Notes under the pieces: generated by a model
What the model was told of the DNA's origin: nothing
Seen by the model: only the letters and a program-made list of their open reading frames with translations
The model's database searches: none
Position numbers and translations under genes: made by a program
From: Sphingobacteriaceae bacterium
GTDB lineage: Bacteria > Bacteroidota > Bacteroidia > B-17B0 > Aurantibacillaceae
Direction of reading: 5' to 3'
Length of the DNA: 64,000 bases
Assembly: GCA_947453445.1 (NCBI GenBank)
Contig: CANGGP010000001.1
Span: forward strand, 97,781-161,780
Part shown: piece by piece, positions 1-8,347 of the stretch
How positions within the stretch are numbered: position 1 is the first letter of the stretch
How the letters are laid out: the number at the start of each line of letters is the position of its first letter

Positions 1-315
1 TGTGCCCACTAAATCACATTTCCACATATCAGTGGCATATCCTGTAAAATGACAATGGGCATCAATAAAGCCCGGTAGTATGGTTTTACCGTCTAAAAAT
101 ATTTTTTCTTCAGGTTCATAGGCGGCCAATAAATGTTCGTCGCTGCCGGTTTCAACAATCTTACCGTCTGTGATCACCATCGCAGAGGCCCATCCAAATG
201 CTGAATCAACCGTATAAATGTTGGCGTCTAATATCATTAAGTCTACCTTCTGCTTTTTAGAAGAACAGGCCATGATAAAACTTGCCATTATAAAAATTAA
301 AGCGTTTTTTAGCAT
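1..315 (-). CDS. Amidohydrolase-family lipoprotein (5' part only)
   Basis: The gene runs off the left edge, so only about 105 N-terminal residues are visible. The product starts with a short hydrophobic signal and a lipobox-like FIMAC with Cys17, suggesting a lipoprotein exported to the periplasm or outer membrane. After it comes the small beta-sandwich opening of amidohydrolases (ILDANIYTV, then DGKIVETG), followed by PGFIDAHCHF, where the HxH pair is the first metal ligand of the TIM-barrel. This pattern matches the amidohydrolase-3 (YtcJ-like) group of metal-dependent hydrolases. The substrate cannot be predicted. The start is ATG with the divergent NTF2-like gene only 20 bp away, so the two genes share very little promoter space. 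Confidence 0.8.
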   Translation of the reverse strand, partial: MLKNALIFIMASFIMACSSKKQKVDLMILDANIYTVDSAFGWASAMVITDGKIVETGSDEHLLAAYEPEEKIFLDGKTILPGFIDAHCHFTGYATDMWKCDLVGT

Positions 316-335
316 ACACAAATATAAACAGGATA

Positions 336-698
336 ATGCAAGTAGACGCGAATAAACAAATAGCCGTTAAATGGTTTGAAGCCTTTAATGAACATGATTT
401 AGAAAAATTATTGTCATTATACCACGAAGAGGCAGAGCATTATAGTCCGAAATTAAAAATTCGATTACCCGAAACAAAAGGTTTGATAAAAGGCAAACAT
501 GCCTTAAGGGCCTGGTGGCAAGACGCTTTCGATCGCTTGCCTTCTTTGCAATATGAAGTGATTAAATTGACTGCTGATCACGAACAGGTATTTATGGAGT
601 ACATCCGTCGTGTTGATGGAGAGGAAGATTTGAGAGTGGGTGAGGTGCTTCAAATCAAAAAAGATTGCATTGTATTTTCAAGGGTATATCATGGTTAA
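336..698 (+). CDS. NTF2-like / SnoaL-like fold protein
   Basis: This 120-residue protein has the look of the NTF2/SnoaL cone fold: an N-terminal helix with the WFEAFNEHDLEKLLSLY pattern, then a GLIKGKHALRAWW turn and alternating beta strands ending in FSRVYHG. Family members are small cytoplasmic enzymes or ligand binders, often isomerases or stress-associated proteins of unknown substrate. No signal peptide is visible. It is divergent from the amidohydrolase and convergent with the DUF486 gene, so it appears monocistronic. The fold call is fairly firm; the function is unknown. Confidence 0.75.
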   Translation: MQVDANKQIAVKWFEAFNEHDLEKLLSLYHEEAEHYSPKLKIRLPETKGLIKGKHALRAWWQDAFDRLPSLQYEVIKLTADHEQVFMEYIRRVDGEEDLRVGEVLQIKKDCIVFSRVYHG

Positions 699-727
699 AC
701 ATTTGTGCCCATTGATTCCATTTTGAT

Positions 728-1099
728 TTATTTCTTAAAAAAGAAATACACAGCAGCAATAAGGCACATAAAGCCAAAGAGGTGATTGAGTTTTAACTGA
801 TCACTTTTAAAAAAGACCAAAGTAAATACCACAAACACCGAAATTGAAATCACTTCTTGAATGAGTTTTAATTGCCACATATTAAATGGTCCGCCATTCA
901 ATTGACTACCGAGTTTATTTGCCGGCACCATTAGGCTGTATTCGAGCAAGGCAATGCCCCAGCTGATTAAAATGGTAAGTGGTAAACCTGCATTTTTTAA
1001 AAATGAAATGTCTTTGAATTTTAAATGACCGTACCAAGCAATGGTCATAAAGGTATTTGAGGCCATTAAAAGCAAGATGGTTGACAATCCTCTTTGCAT
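728..1099 (-). CDS. DUF486 / DMT-type small membrane protein
   Basis: I take the ATG at 1099 (MQRGLSTILLL), giving 123 residues. An upstream in-frame ATG would add 17 unlikely residues overlapping marC. About four hydrophobic segments are seen, with the conserved motifs NTFMTIAWYGHLKF near the N-terminus and GIALLEYSLMVPANKLG in the middle, both typical of DUF486, a short relative of drug/metabolite transporters that probably works as a dimer. It begins 1 bp after the marC stop, so the two are surely co-transcribed. The transported substrate is unknown. Confidence 0.8.
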   Translation of the reverse strand: MQRGLSTILLLMASNTFMTIAWYGHLKFKDISFLKNAGLPLTILISWGIALLEYSLMVPANKLGSQLNGGPFNMWQLKLIQEVISISVFVVFTLVFFKSDQLKLNHLFGFMCLIAAVYFFFKK

Positions 1100-1100
1100 A

Positions 1101-1673
1101 TTACAATCCGCTGTGTGTTCTAAATAATTTGATGGCAAGGGCCAATACAATGATGCCGAATATTTTTTTCAGAATGGCAATTCCACCCAAGCCTAGTCTT
1201 TTTTCGATAAGGTATAAATATTTCAAAACAAAATACACCACAATTACATTTAGTAAAATGGCAATGATGATTGAACTTAAACTGTATTCGGCGCGAATGG
1301 ATAAAAGTGTGGTGAGTGTGCCGGTGCCCGCAATCAAAGGAAAAGCCAAAGGCACAATGCTCACACTATCGGGAATATCATCACGTGAAATTTTAATGCC
1401 TAAGATCATTTCAAGGGCAATAAAAAACAATACAATTGAACCGGCAATCGCAAAATCGCCAATACTTACACCAATGATGTCTAAAATGCTTTCGCCCACA
1501 AATAAAAACACAAGCATAATGAGCATCGATACCCAAGAGGCTTTAAAGGCTTGAATTTTGCCGCTGCTTTGTTTTAAATTAATAATCACCGGAATCGATC
1601 CAATAATATCGATTACCGCAAAAAGGATCATGCTCACTTTTAAAATTTCTATGAAGTCGAGTGAAAAGCCCAT
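1101..1673 (-). CDS. MarC-family integral membrane protein
   Basis: The product has about 190 residues and six hydrophobic segments, with the family signatures FAVIDIIGSIPVII in the first helix pair and SIVPLAFPLIAGTGTL in the second half. MarC (UPF0056) proteins are inner-membrane proteins of unresolved function; the old link to multiple antibiotic resistance was not upheld in E. coli. I chose the ATG at 1673 (MGFSLDFIEILK); the slightly longer reading needs a TTG at 1682. It is first in a two-gene unit with the DUF486 gene. Confidence 0.85.
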   Translation of the reverse strand: MGFSLDFIEILKVSMILFAVIDIIGSIPVIINLKQSSGKIQAFKASWVSMLIMLVFLFVGESILDIIGVSIGDFAIAGSIVLFFIALEMILGIKISRDDIPDSVSIVPLAFPLIAGTGTLTTLLSIRAEYSLSSIIIAILLNVIVVYFVLKYLYLIEKRLGLGGIAILKKIFGIIVLALAIKLFRTHSGL

Positions 1674-1739
1674 ACAACACAAAAGTACAAATCGGTTCAG
1701 TAATTCTAATTAATTATTTACTTTTAGCTGTTAATTCAA

Positions 1740-2096
1740 ATGCAACATGCCATGGGCGCCTCACACCTGAAAAAGTTATCGACACAACAGCATTTTACCA
1801 ATAAAATTCTTCGCAATTCAATTGTTGGTTTTTTGGTGATTGTTTTGTCCTTGTTAATTGGGATGGCGGGTTATCATTATTTCTTCCATTTAAATTGGGT
1901 AGATAGTTTGTACAATGCCAGTATGATTTTAACGGGCATGGGTCCCGTTGACAAAGCAGACAATGATGCGGGAAAAATATTCGCTTCTTTTTATGCCATC
2001 TACAGTGGTGTAACTTTTTTAACCTCTGTGGCCATTATCCTTAGTCCGGTGGTGCACCGTTTTCTTCATAAATTTAAATTAGACGTGGAAGAATAA
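1740..2096 (+). CDS. Two-helix membrane protein resembling a K+ channel pore module
   Basis: This 118-residue protein has two transmembrane helices (about 27-47 and 78-102) with a short amphipathic stretch between them, DSLYNASMILTGMGPVD. The order helix, pore-like helix, T-G-x-G turn, helix is that of a two-TM potassium channel, but the canonical filter TVGYGD is replaced by TGMGPVD at residues 65-71. The C-terminal tail is short, basic and carries two His. It may be a degenerate ion channel, a channel selective for something else, or an unrelated two-TM protein. It ends 1 bp before the glycosyltransferase start, implying co-transcription. An internal ATG (M5) is an alternative start. Confidence 0.6.
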   Translation: MQHAMGASHLKKLSTQQHFTNKILRNSIVGFLVIVLSLLIGMAGYHYFFHLNWVDSLYNASMILTGMGPVDKADNDAGKIFASFYAIYSGVTFLTSVAIILSPVVHRFLHKFKLDVEE

Positions 2097-2097
2097 T

Positions 2098-3186
2098 ATG
2101 CCTGAAGTATTGATCTTATGCGCCCACCGTCCTAAACGCTCGCCCAGTCAACGTTACCGCTTTGAACAGTATTTGCCGTATTTAGAACAAGAAGGTTTTC
2201 GGTTTACATTTTCGTATTTACTGAATGCCAAGGAGGACAAGGTTTTTTATTCAAAGGGAAATGAATGGCGCAAAATTTTAATTTTATTGAAAGGTGTTTT
2301 GATTCGCATCAAAGATGTTTTTCGTTACAAAAAATACGACATCATTTTTATACAACGTGAAGCCCTATTTTTTGGCACTTCTATTTTTGAGCGTTTGGCC
2401 TATCGTTCAGGGGCCTATGTTATTTTTGATTTCGACGATAGTATTTGGTTGGCCGATACGAGTCCGGGTAATAAAAAGTGGGAATGGATTAAAAAACCTG
2501 AAAAATTTTATAGAAATGTAAAACATGCCCATTGTGTGATTGCCGGAAACGCTTATTTGGCGGATAAAGCAAGGCCATACAATCAAAATGTTGTGGTAAT
2601 ACCAACCAGCATCAACACCGATTTGCACAAGCCGATGCCTGAATTAAGAGAAAAACAAAAACTCACCATCGGTTGGAGCGGCAGCATTAGCACCATTAAG
2701 CACTTCGAAAATTTACTCCCTGAGCTTCGTCAAATCAAAGACCGTTATGGTGAACAAATCACATTTAAGGTCATCGGTGACCCCAATTATAAAAATGAAG
2801 CTTTGGGCATTGAGTCGATTGCATGGACAGAAGAAGATGAGGTTAAACAATTGAATAGTTTAGACATTGGTTTAATGCCTTTGCCTGATGATGCATGGGC
2901 CAATGGCAAATGCGGATTAAAAGGATTATCCTATATGGCTTGTGGCGTGGCAACGGTAATGAGTGCAGTAGGTGTAAATAAACAAATTATACGCGACGGG
3001 GAGAATGGATTTTTAATTTGGGAAGAATCAGAATGGCATGAAAAATTAAGCCGCTTGATAGAGGATAAAAATTTAAGATTCCGTTTGGGTATGGCGGGGC
3101 GAAATACCGTGCTTGAACAATTTTCGGTGTCGCATTTAAGGCAATCGTACTTAAACGTGTTTAAAAATGCTCAACCAAACCGATAA
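2098..3186 (+). CDS. GT-B glycosyltransferase (family 1/4-like)
   Basis: The 362-residue protein has no signal peptide and a two-domain GT-B organisation. The N-terminal half contains YDIIFIQREALFFG and IFDFDDSIWLAD, a motif frequent in Bacteroidota glycosyltransferases. The C-terminal half has TIGWSGSISTIKHFENLLP, the acceptor loop region PLPDDAWANGKCGLKGL and the NDP-sugar stretch MACGVATVMSAVGVNKQII, then a final helix typical of GT4 enzymes. It probably transfers a sugar to a lipid-linked or surface glycan in the cytoplasm; donor and acceptor are unknown. It follows the channel-like gene by 1 bp and overlaps the next gene by 20 bp. Confidence 0.88.
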   Translation: MPEVLILCAHRPKRSPSQRYRFEQYLPYLEQEGFRFTFSYLLNAKEDKVFYSKGNEWRKILILLKGVLIRIKDVFRYKKYDIIFIQREALFFGTSIFERLAYRSGAYVIFDFDDSIWLADTSPGNKKWEWIKKPEKFYRNVKHAHCVIAGNAYLADKARPYNQNVVVIPTSINTDLHKPMPELREKQKLTIGWSGSISTIKHFENLLPELRQIKDRYGEQITFKVIGDPNYKNEALGIESIAWTEEDEVKQLNSLDIGLMPLPDDAWANGKCGLKGLSYMACGVATVMSAVGVNKQIIRDGENGFLIWEESEWHEKLSRLIEDKNLRFRLGMAGRNTVLEQFSVSHLRQSYLNVFKNAQPNR

Positions 3187-3528
3187 TTATTTTTTTAGTT
3201 TGGCGGAACCTGAGCAATCTTGTTTATTGTTTCTTCGTCAATTTATACTTGACTTTTCAAAAGATATTTCGGAGGCTTGGAAATTTAACACCCCTTTTTA
3301 CGATTATAAAAATAAATGGTTTTGTTATTTGTCGTTTCATCCAAAAACAAAAAAATCTACTTGGCATTTGTTCAAGGATATCGCATGAAACATCCTAAAT
3401 TATTGTCAGAGGGACGGAAGCAAATAAAAGTATTTTATATTGATGCAGACAAGGACATTGACATTAAAAGTCTTAATGCCATGATGAAAGAAGCAAAAGC
3501 GCTGTATGATAAGCCTAAGATTGTTTAA
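3167..3528 (+). pseudogene. DUF1801-domain protein split by a -1 frameshift
   Basis: Two overlapping reading frames together encode one DUF1801 domain. The first frame (ATG at 3167) gives LNQTDNYFFSLAEPEQS through FYDYKNKWFCYLSFHPKTKK and then stops at 3388. The neighbouring frame continues with IYLAFVQGYRMKHPKLLSEG and VFYIDADKDIDI to 3528. The junction is a run of seven A at 3349-3355 after ACAAAAACA-like sequence; one extra A, or a -1 slip, restores the full protein of about 120 residues. It may be a real frameshift mutation, a homopolymer sequencing error, or slippage-dependent expression. The gene overlaps the glycosyltransferase 3' end by 20 bp and nadC by 4 bp. Confidence 0.75.
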
Positions 3529-4391
3529 ACTGCTTTTAAACTTAGGTCGAGGCTCTTTACATGGTGTGTTAAGGCACCAATTGAAATAAAGTTAACGCCT
3601 GCTTTGGCGTATTTTTGAATGTTGTTTTCGGTAATACCACCCGATGATTCAACTTCGACTTTATTTTGAATTAAATGCACTGCTTTCTTGGTGAGTTCCG
3701 GTGAAAAATTATCAAGCATAATGCGCTGAACGCCACCATGGGCAAGTACTTTTTTTACATCCTCCAAATTACGTGTTTCCACTTCGATTTGCATTTTACG
3801 CCCGGTTTTTTTCAAATATCGATTGGCGGCATCAATGGCTTCAACAATGCCGCCTGCAAAATCAATGTGGTTGTCTTTGATCAAAATCATGTCGAACAAA
3901 CCGTATCGATGGTTGGCTCCGCCGCCAATGACCACTGCCCATTTTTCGAAAAAGCGAAAACCGGGTGTTGTTTTTCGTGTGTCAATAACCTTGGCCTTGG
4001 TGCCGGTACATAGTTTTTGTAGGTGTTTTGATTTGGTGGCAATGCCACTCATGCGCTGCATGATGTTTAAAACCAAGCGTTCGCCCAATAACATGCTTTG
4101 CACATAACCTTCGAGTGTAAAAGCAACATCACCTTTCTTCACTTTTTCACCGTCTTTAATGTGCACTTTCACTTTTAATTTTGAATCGATTTGCTTAAAA
4201 ATCTTTTCGGCCGCCTCAATCCCGGCAATAACCCCTTCTTCTTTTACAAGCAATTTCATTTTGCCTTTTTGGTTTTTGGGAATAGTAGACAAGGAAGTGT
4301 GGTCGCCATCTCCTGTATCTTCAAGCAATGCCAAGGCAATGAATTTTTTAAAATTAAAATGCTTTTTGTGTGTTTTAATAAAACTACTCAT
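3525..4391 (-). CDS. nadC: Nicotinate-nucleotide pyrophosphorylase (carboxylating)
   Basis: The enzyme converts quinolinate and PRPP to nicotinate mononucleotide, CO2 and pyrophosphate in de novo NAD synthesis. The 288-residue length is usual for the family. Visible motifs are ALLEDTGDGDHTS near the N-terminus, ERLVLNIMQRMSGIAT, the active-site VIDTRKTTPGFR, GGGANHRYGLFDMILIKDNH, and the barrel end IMLDNFSP ... VESSGGI. It starts inside the end of the DUF4783 gene (ATGAGTAG, 8-bp overlap), so translation is probably coupled. nadA and nadB are not in the window. Confidence 0.96.
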   Translation of the reverse strand: MSSFIKTHKKHFNFKKFIALALLEDTGDGDHTSLSTIPKNQKGKMKLLVKEEGVIAGIEAAEKIFKQIDSKLKVKVHIKDGEKVKKGDVAFTLEGYVQSMLLGERLVLNIMQRMSGIATKSKHLQKLCTGTKAKVIDTRKTTPGFRFFEKWAVVIGGGANHRYGLFDMILIKDNHIDFAGGIVEAIDAANRYLKKTGRKMQIEVETRNLEDVKKVLAHGGVQRIMLDNFSPELTKKAVHLIQNKVEVESSGGITENNIQKYAKAGVNFISIGALTHHVKSLDLSLKAV

Positions 4392-4758
4392 TGTCGGTTT
4401 CTATTCGAAATTGGCTCACAAGGTTTCGTTTAATCAACACCGAAACCCTGAACTTGCCGTTGCTTGTTTCAAGCGAACCGGTGAGGTATTGCAAGGTTGC
4501 GCTGTTATTGCTCACATGTATTGAGCCGAAATTTTTAACGGGGTGTTTTTCAAAAAAATACTTCAAATTGGCTTCTGCTTGTGAGCGACTGAGCACATCT
4601 TCTTGGTCAATTATTTTAATGGAAACCTTTTCGTCAAAAGTCTTCACCAACTCAGAAGCCTTGCCGGCTTTGATGTTCATCACAATATCATCACTAACAT
4701 CTAAGCTTCCAAAAAAGAAGGCAAATACAAAATAAAAAATGGAAATAATTAACTTCAT
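4384..4758 (-). CDS. DUF4783 secreted protein
   Basis: This 124-residue protein has a short signal peptide (MKLIISIFYFVFAFFFGSL) and then an NTF2-like small domain with DIVMNIKAGKASELVKTF and FFEKHPVKNFGSIHV, which fits DUF4783. Members are exported Bacteroidota proteins of unknown function. It overlaps nadC by 8 bp and is divergent from rlmH with 42 bp between the starts. My recollection is that this neighbourhood (DUF4783 next to nadC and rlmH) is common in the phylum, but that is from memory only. Confidence 0.8.
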   Translation of the reverse strand: MKLIISIFYFVFAFFFGSLDVSDDIVMNIKAGKASELVKTFDEKVSIKIIDQEDVLSRSQAEANLKYFFEKHPVKNFGSIHVSNNSATLQYLTGSLETSNGKFRVSVLIKRNLVSQFRIETDNE

Positions 4759-4800
4759 GTTTGTCTAACAAATTTACTTAATTTTCATGAATTATTGCGC

Positions 4801-5274
4801 ATGAAAATTCTCTTAATACAAATAGATAAAACCCAAGAAAGCTATTTACAAAACGGCATCGACCTTTATTTGCAACGTTTAAAGAATTATACCACCATGG
4901 AGGTGATGACAATTAATGTGCCAAAAAATGTGCGTCAAAAAACGGTGAATGAACAAAAAGCCGAAGAGGCCAAACTCATACTGCAAGCGCTTTTAGCGGA
5001 GGATGTACTGGTAATATTGGATGAAAATGGCAAGGAGTTTAACTCTGTTAATTTTTCAAAATTTATTCGCCAAAAACAAAATGCTTCTCTTAAGCGGCTG
5101 GTGTTTTTAATTGGCGGACCCTTTGGTTTTGATCAAAGTATTTACGAGAGGGCAAATGAAAAGCTGTCTTTGTCGCAAATGACCTTTTCACATCAAATGG
5201 TTCGTTTGTTTTTTGTTGAACAGTTGTACAGGGCATATAGTATTTTGCGTGGTGAAAAGTATCACCACCAGTAG
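4801..5274 (+). CDS. rlmH: 23S rRNA (pseudouridine-1915-N3)-methyltransferase
   Basis: RlmH is a SPOUT-class enzyme that methylates pseudouridine 1915 in helix 69 of 23S rRNA. The 157-residue protein carries the knotted C-terminal half: VFLIGGPFGFDQS (SAM site), SLSQMTFSHQMVRLFFVEQL and the end RAYSILRGEKYHH. The ATG at 4801 (MKILLIQIDKT) matches the usual start; a TTG six bases upstream would only add two residues. It is convergent with the porin gene, with 4 bp between stops. Confidence 0.96.
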   Translation: MKILLIQIDKTQESYLQNGIDLYLQRLKNYTTMEVMTINVPKNVRQKTVNEQKAEEAKLILQALLAEDVLVILDENGKEFNSVNFSKFIRQKQNASLKRLVFLIGGPFGFDQSIYERANEKLSLSQMTFSHQMVRLFFVEQLYRAYSILRGEKYHHQ

Positions 5275-5278
5275 CGTT

Positions 5279-7153
5279 TTAATCAAAAAACATCCAAATG
5301 ATGCCACAGCGAAAGGCCCGGTCGGTTTGAAAATAGCCCGGAACAAAAGCGTAATTGTTGCCAACAAAGCTCTGCAAAGCATTTTCCAATTTTAAAAAAA
5401 TACTCACCGGATGGATACGGGCGTTTAAATAAACGTCTACAAAAGGCAGGGCAGGGGTGGTGGCCAATGATTGCAAATAATAAGATTGTGTAGAAGGCAT
5501 GTAGGCCAATGATTTAAATGACTGATAAATGGTAACTTGAGAACCGATTTGTAAATTCAAATTATTTTTAAATAATGAACCTGCATAAAATAATTTTGCA
5601 CTGCTAATGTTTTCGGGTACACGGTAATACTTGGCTTTGGAAGTGCTTTGGTAGGTGTGTGCAAACGATAAACCAAGGTGTTTAAAAAACACATGATTGT
5701 AATTTAAACTGGCTGCAAAATTGTCGATGGTTTTTAGCAACTGCGCAGGTTTTGCTTGATCATTCAAATACAAATACTTAAAGATGTTTTGATACATGCA
5801 GGAGAAGCTAAACCCGTTGCCCATGTTAATGCCGGTTTGAATTTGGGCCTGCTCTTGTGCTGCAAAATTATTGTTCCACGAAAAGTGATTGCTGCGCCAA
5901 GAATTGTAAAAGTAATCTGCGTTTCTTTTCTCTGCAAAGGCATTCACGAAAAAGTATCTGTTTTGGTTCTTGTTTAAATAATAGATGCTTTTATTTTCAA
6001 ATTTATAATTGCCTGCATTTTTACCGTCAAACACATAATCGGCTTTTATTGTGCTTTCAAATCCTTTATGCCATAATGTATCCAAAGCATCAAAATTTCT
6101 AAACACAAATTCAGTGTACAACATTTGATTCACAAAACTTGAATCGTGTTTTTGCCATACTTTATTAATTTGATTTTTATAACCTAAAGTAAAGTTTGCA
6201 CCTTTGGTTTTTTGTTGCATGGTATAGGCTAAGCTGTTCTCAATTTGACGGAAGTTACTGCTGTCGTTGGTTTTTAGAGAATCATAATTGATGACGTGGT
6301 AATAGTTGTCGCGAACAAAATTTAAATCCTTGTACTTAAATGCATTAAAATCAATTTGTGATTTTAATTGTAAATAATGGTTGAACTTATTCGCTGAATC
6401 GTGTTTGGTAAATAATTTTACCCATGGATTAAACATCAATTTAGTTTGTCGGTTATCATGGCTGGCATTAGAAATTTTTACAGCCATGAGTTGTTTGTTA
6501 AGTATAGCGGTTGAATCATTTAATACCACATCTTTAATGCCGCCATTTTCTTGATTTCTATTGCCGTTGTTAATGATATATGTATAAAAACCAAAATTGT
6601 TTTTTTTGTTTTGATAATGACTACTAAGCACAAAATTGCTTGCAAAACTTAGTTGTCTAAGATAAAATCCCTTCGAGGTAAGTCGGTCGAAATTTAGCGA
6701 TACGCTCAATCGGTTTGCAAAACTTTGTGTGTAGACTATTTTTGCGGCTTGAAATTCTTTGGAGCCGGTAAGTCCGTTGAGTGATGCGTATGGACCCTTT
6801 GAAACGGTGTACACAACATTTTTTTCACTGAACAAATCGTTTTTATAGGGCAGGTCAAAAAACCGAAAACCTATTTTATCGCTTCCATATTGCATCAATA
6901 AATTGGGCGAGGGTAAACCGATGTTGCCCATAAAATTTACAGGCATGGTTTGGTGGTAATTTAAGATGGAGGTATCAGGATAATTGTTTTTGTAAATAGT
7001 GCTGAGGTTGTTGCCTTCTGTTTTTGATTGAATATAGCTTGGATTGGTGGAATAAAATACCTGTGCGTGGCCAATATTTGCAAGCATAAGGATACATGCT
7101 AAGAAAAGCAATTGTTTTGTTGTGTAGCCTTTATTGCCGAATTGAAAATACAT
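5279..7153 (-). CDS. Porin_10-type outer-membrane beta-barrel protein
   Basis: I take the ATG at 7153, giving 624 residues; a TTG at 7171 would add six residues. The N-terminus has a signal peptide, KQLLFLACILMLANIGHAQ, and the rest is rich in alternating aromatic/polar strands (for example SLNFDRLTSKGFYLRQLSF) ending in an aromatic-rich strand WMFFD. This matches the 'putative porin' family (Porin_10) of Bacteroidota. Conserved features include the early segment MPVNFMGNIGLPSPNLL and IGFRFFDLPY. It likely sits in the outer membrane; its substrate is unknown. Confidence 0.8.
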   Translation of the reverse strand: MYFQFGNKGYTTKQLLFLACILMLANIGHAQVFYSTNPSYIQSKTEGNNLSTIYKNNYPDTSILNYHQTMPVNFMGNIGLPSPNLLMQYGSDKIGFRFFDLPYKNDLFSEKNVVYTVSKGPYASLNGLTGSKEFQAAKIVYTQSFANRLSVSLNFDRLTSKGFYLRQLSFASNFVLSSHYQNKKNNFGFYTYIINNGNRNQENGGIKDVVLNDSTAILNKQLMAVKISNASHDNRQTKLMFNPWVKLFTKHDSANKFNHYLQLKSQIDFNAFKYKDLNFVRDNYYHVINYDSLKTNDSSNFRQIENSLAYTMQQKTKGANFTLGYKNQINKVWQKHDSSFVNQMLYTEFVFRNFDALDTLWHKGFESTIKADYVFDGKNAGNYKFENKSIYYLNKNQNRYFFVNAFAEKRNADYFYNSWRSNHFSWNNNFAAQEQAQIQTGINMGNGFSFSCMYQNIFKYLYLNDQAKPAQLLKTIDNFAASLNYNHVFFKHLGLSFAHTYQSTSKAKYYRVPENISSAKLFYAGSLFKNNLNLQIGSQVTIYQSFKSLAYMPSTQSYYLQSLATTPALPFVDVYLNARIHPVSIFLKLENALQSFVGNNYAFVPGYFQTDRAFRCGIIWMFFD

Positions 7154-7232
7154 TTTATTTACCCGATTCAAACACGTAAAACTAATAAAATAATAGGCCT
7201 AAGCGCTTTTAAACAGCAGGATTTAAAGTTTA

Positions 7233-8264
7233 TTATAATTTTCCAAAAAAGTGGGTTTCAACATCAAAGGTTGATTTTTTACCCACTTCATGAAAATCGG
7301 TCTCAATCCATTCTTGGGCCACGCGCCTGCCTTTTTCTTTTAATTCCACTAAAAAATCCCACGCAGTATTCATCTTGCTGCTATAGCTGAGTTGACTCAG
7401 TTCGTTGTAACCGCTGATGGTATGCACAAAAATTTCCCTATTTTCTTTGTCATCCACTTTTAAAATGCCATGACGGATTAGTTCGTTACGGTAATGAATT
7501 AATTTCATTTCGTTGATTAAGCTGCTATTGAAAGAAATTTCATTTACCCTGTCAGAAATATCGCGGGCAGTGGTGGGTACCGAGTTAATTACAATCGAGT
7601 TAATTTTTACCAACAAGATGTCGTGTAAATTGGTATTGGTGATTAAAGGAAAAATGGGTGGATTACCCATGTAGCCGCCATCCCAATAATACTCACCGTC
7701 AATTTCAACGGCTTGAAATAAAAATGGTAAACAAGCAGAAGCCATTACCGAATCGACGGTGATTTCGTTGTTGGTGAAAATTTTGGCCCTATTCGTTTTT
7801 ACGTTGGTGGCACAAATAAATAATTTCTTTTTATTGTATAAGTGCAGTTCTTCAAAATCGATTAGCCCGTTTAAAATGTCTTTTAGGGGGTTATAATTAA
7901 AGGGATTAAAATTGTAAGGCGACATCACTTGCGAGATGGCGTTAAACATCATGTAGCCCGGACTGTTGTAAATATCGCCGTTGCTGTATGCTTTATCGAA
8001 CATGCCCGGTTTAAATAAAAAACTGCCGCTGAGTGCAATTTTGCGCCAAAGTGCTTCTAAAAGTTCTTTTGCTTTGAGTGGTCCGCCAAGGTGCAAACCG
8101 TAAGCACAGGTTACTGCATTTACAGCGCCGGCACTGGTGCCGCACATGGCATCGGCAATTAAGTCTTCTTCTTCCAATAAACGATCCAATACCCCCCAAG
8201 TAAATGCACCATGGGCGCCTCCGCCTTGCAATGCCAATCCTACTTGTTTCTTGTTCTCTGTCAT
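7233..8264 (-). CDS. Patatin-like phospholipase
   Basis: The 343-residue cytosolic-looking protein shows the complete patatin signature. Residues 10-20 give the glycine-rich oxyanion loop ALQGGGAHGAF, residues 42-46 the nucleophile elbow GTSAG with Ser44, and WDGGYMGNPP carries the dyad Asp195. The family hydrolyses acyl esters of phospholipids or neutral lipids. No signal peptide is evident. The C-terminal region after residue 230 is helical and family-typical. It lies alone between the porin and TPR genes on the same strand. Confidence 0.92.
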   Translation of the reverse strand: MTENKKQVGLALQGGGAHGAFTWGVLDRLLEEEDLIADAMCGTSAGAVNAVTCAYGLHLGGPLKAKELLEALWRKIALSGSFLFKPGMFDKAYSNGDIYNSPGYMMFNAISQVMSPYNFNPFNYNPLKDILNGLIDFEELHLYNKKKLFICATNVKTNRAKIFTNNEITVDSVMASACLPFLFQAVEIDGEYYWDGGYMGNPPIFPLITNTNLHDILLVKINSIVINSVPTTARDISDRVNEISFNSSLINEMKLIHYRNELIRHGILKVDDKENREIFVHTISGYNELSQLSYSSKMNTAWDFLVELKEKGRRVAQEWIETDFHEVGKKSTFDVETHFFGKL

Positions 8265-8347
8265 TTTAATTTTGTATCCGCTAAATGTAGGCTTTAATCA
8301 GTCGCTATTACTTCCATTTTAAAAACAAAGCGCTATTTGTTGAAAAC

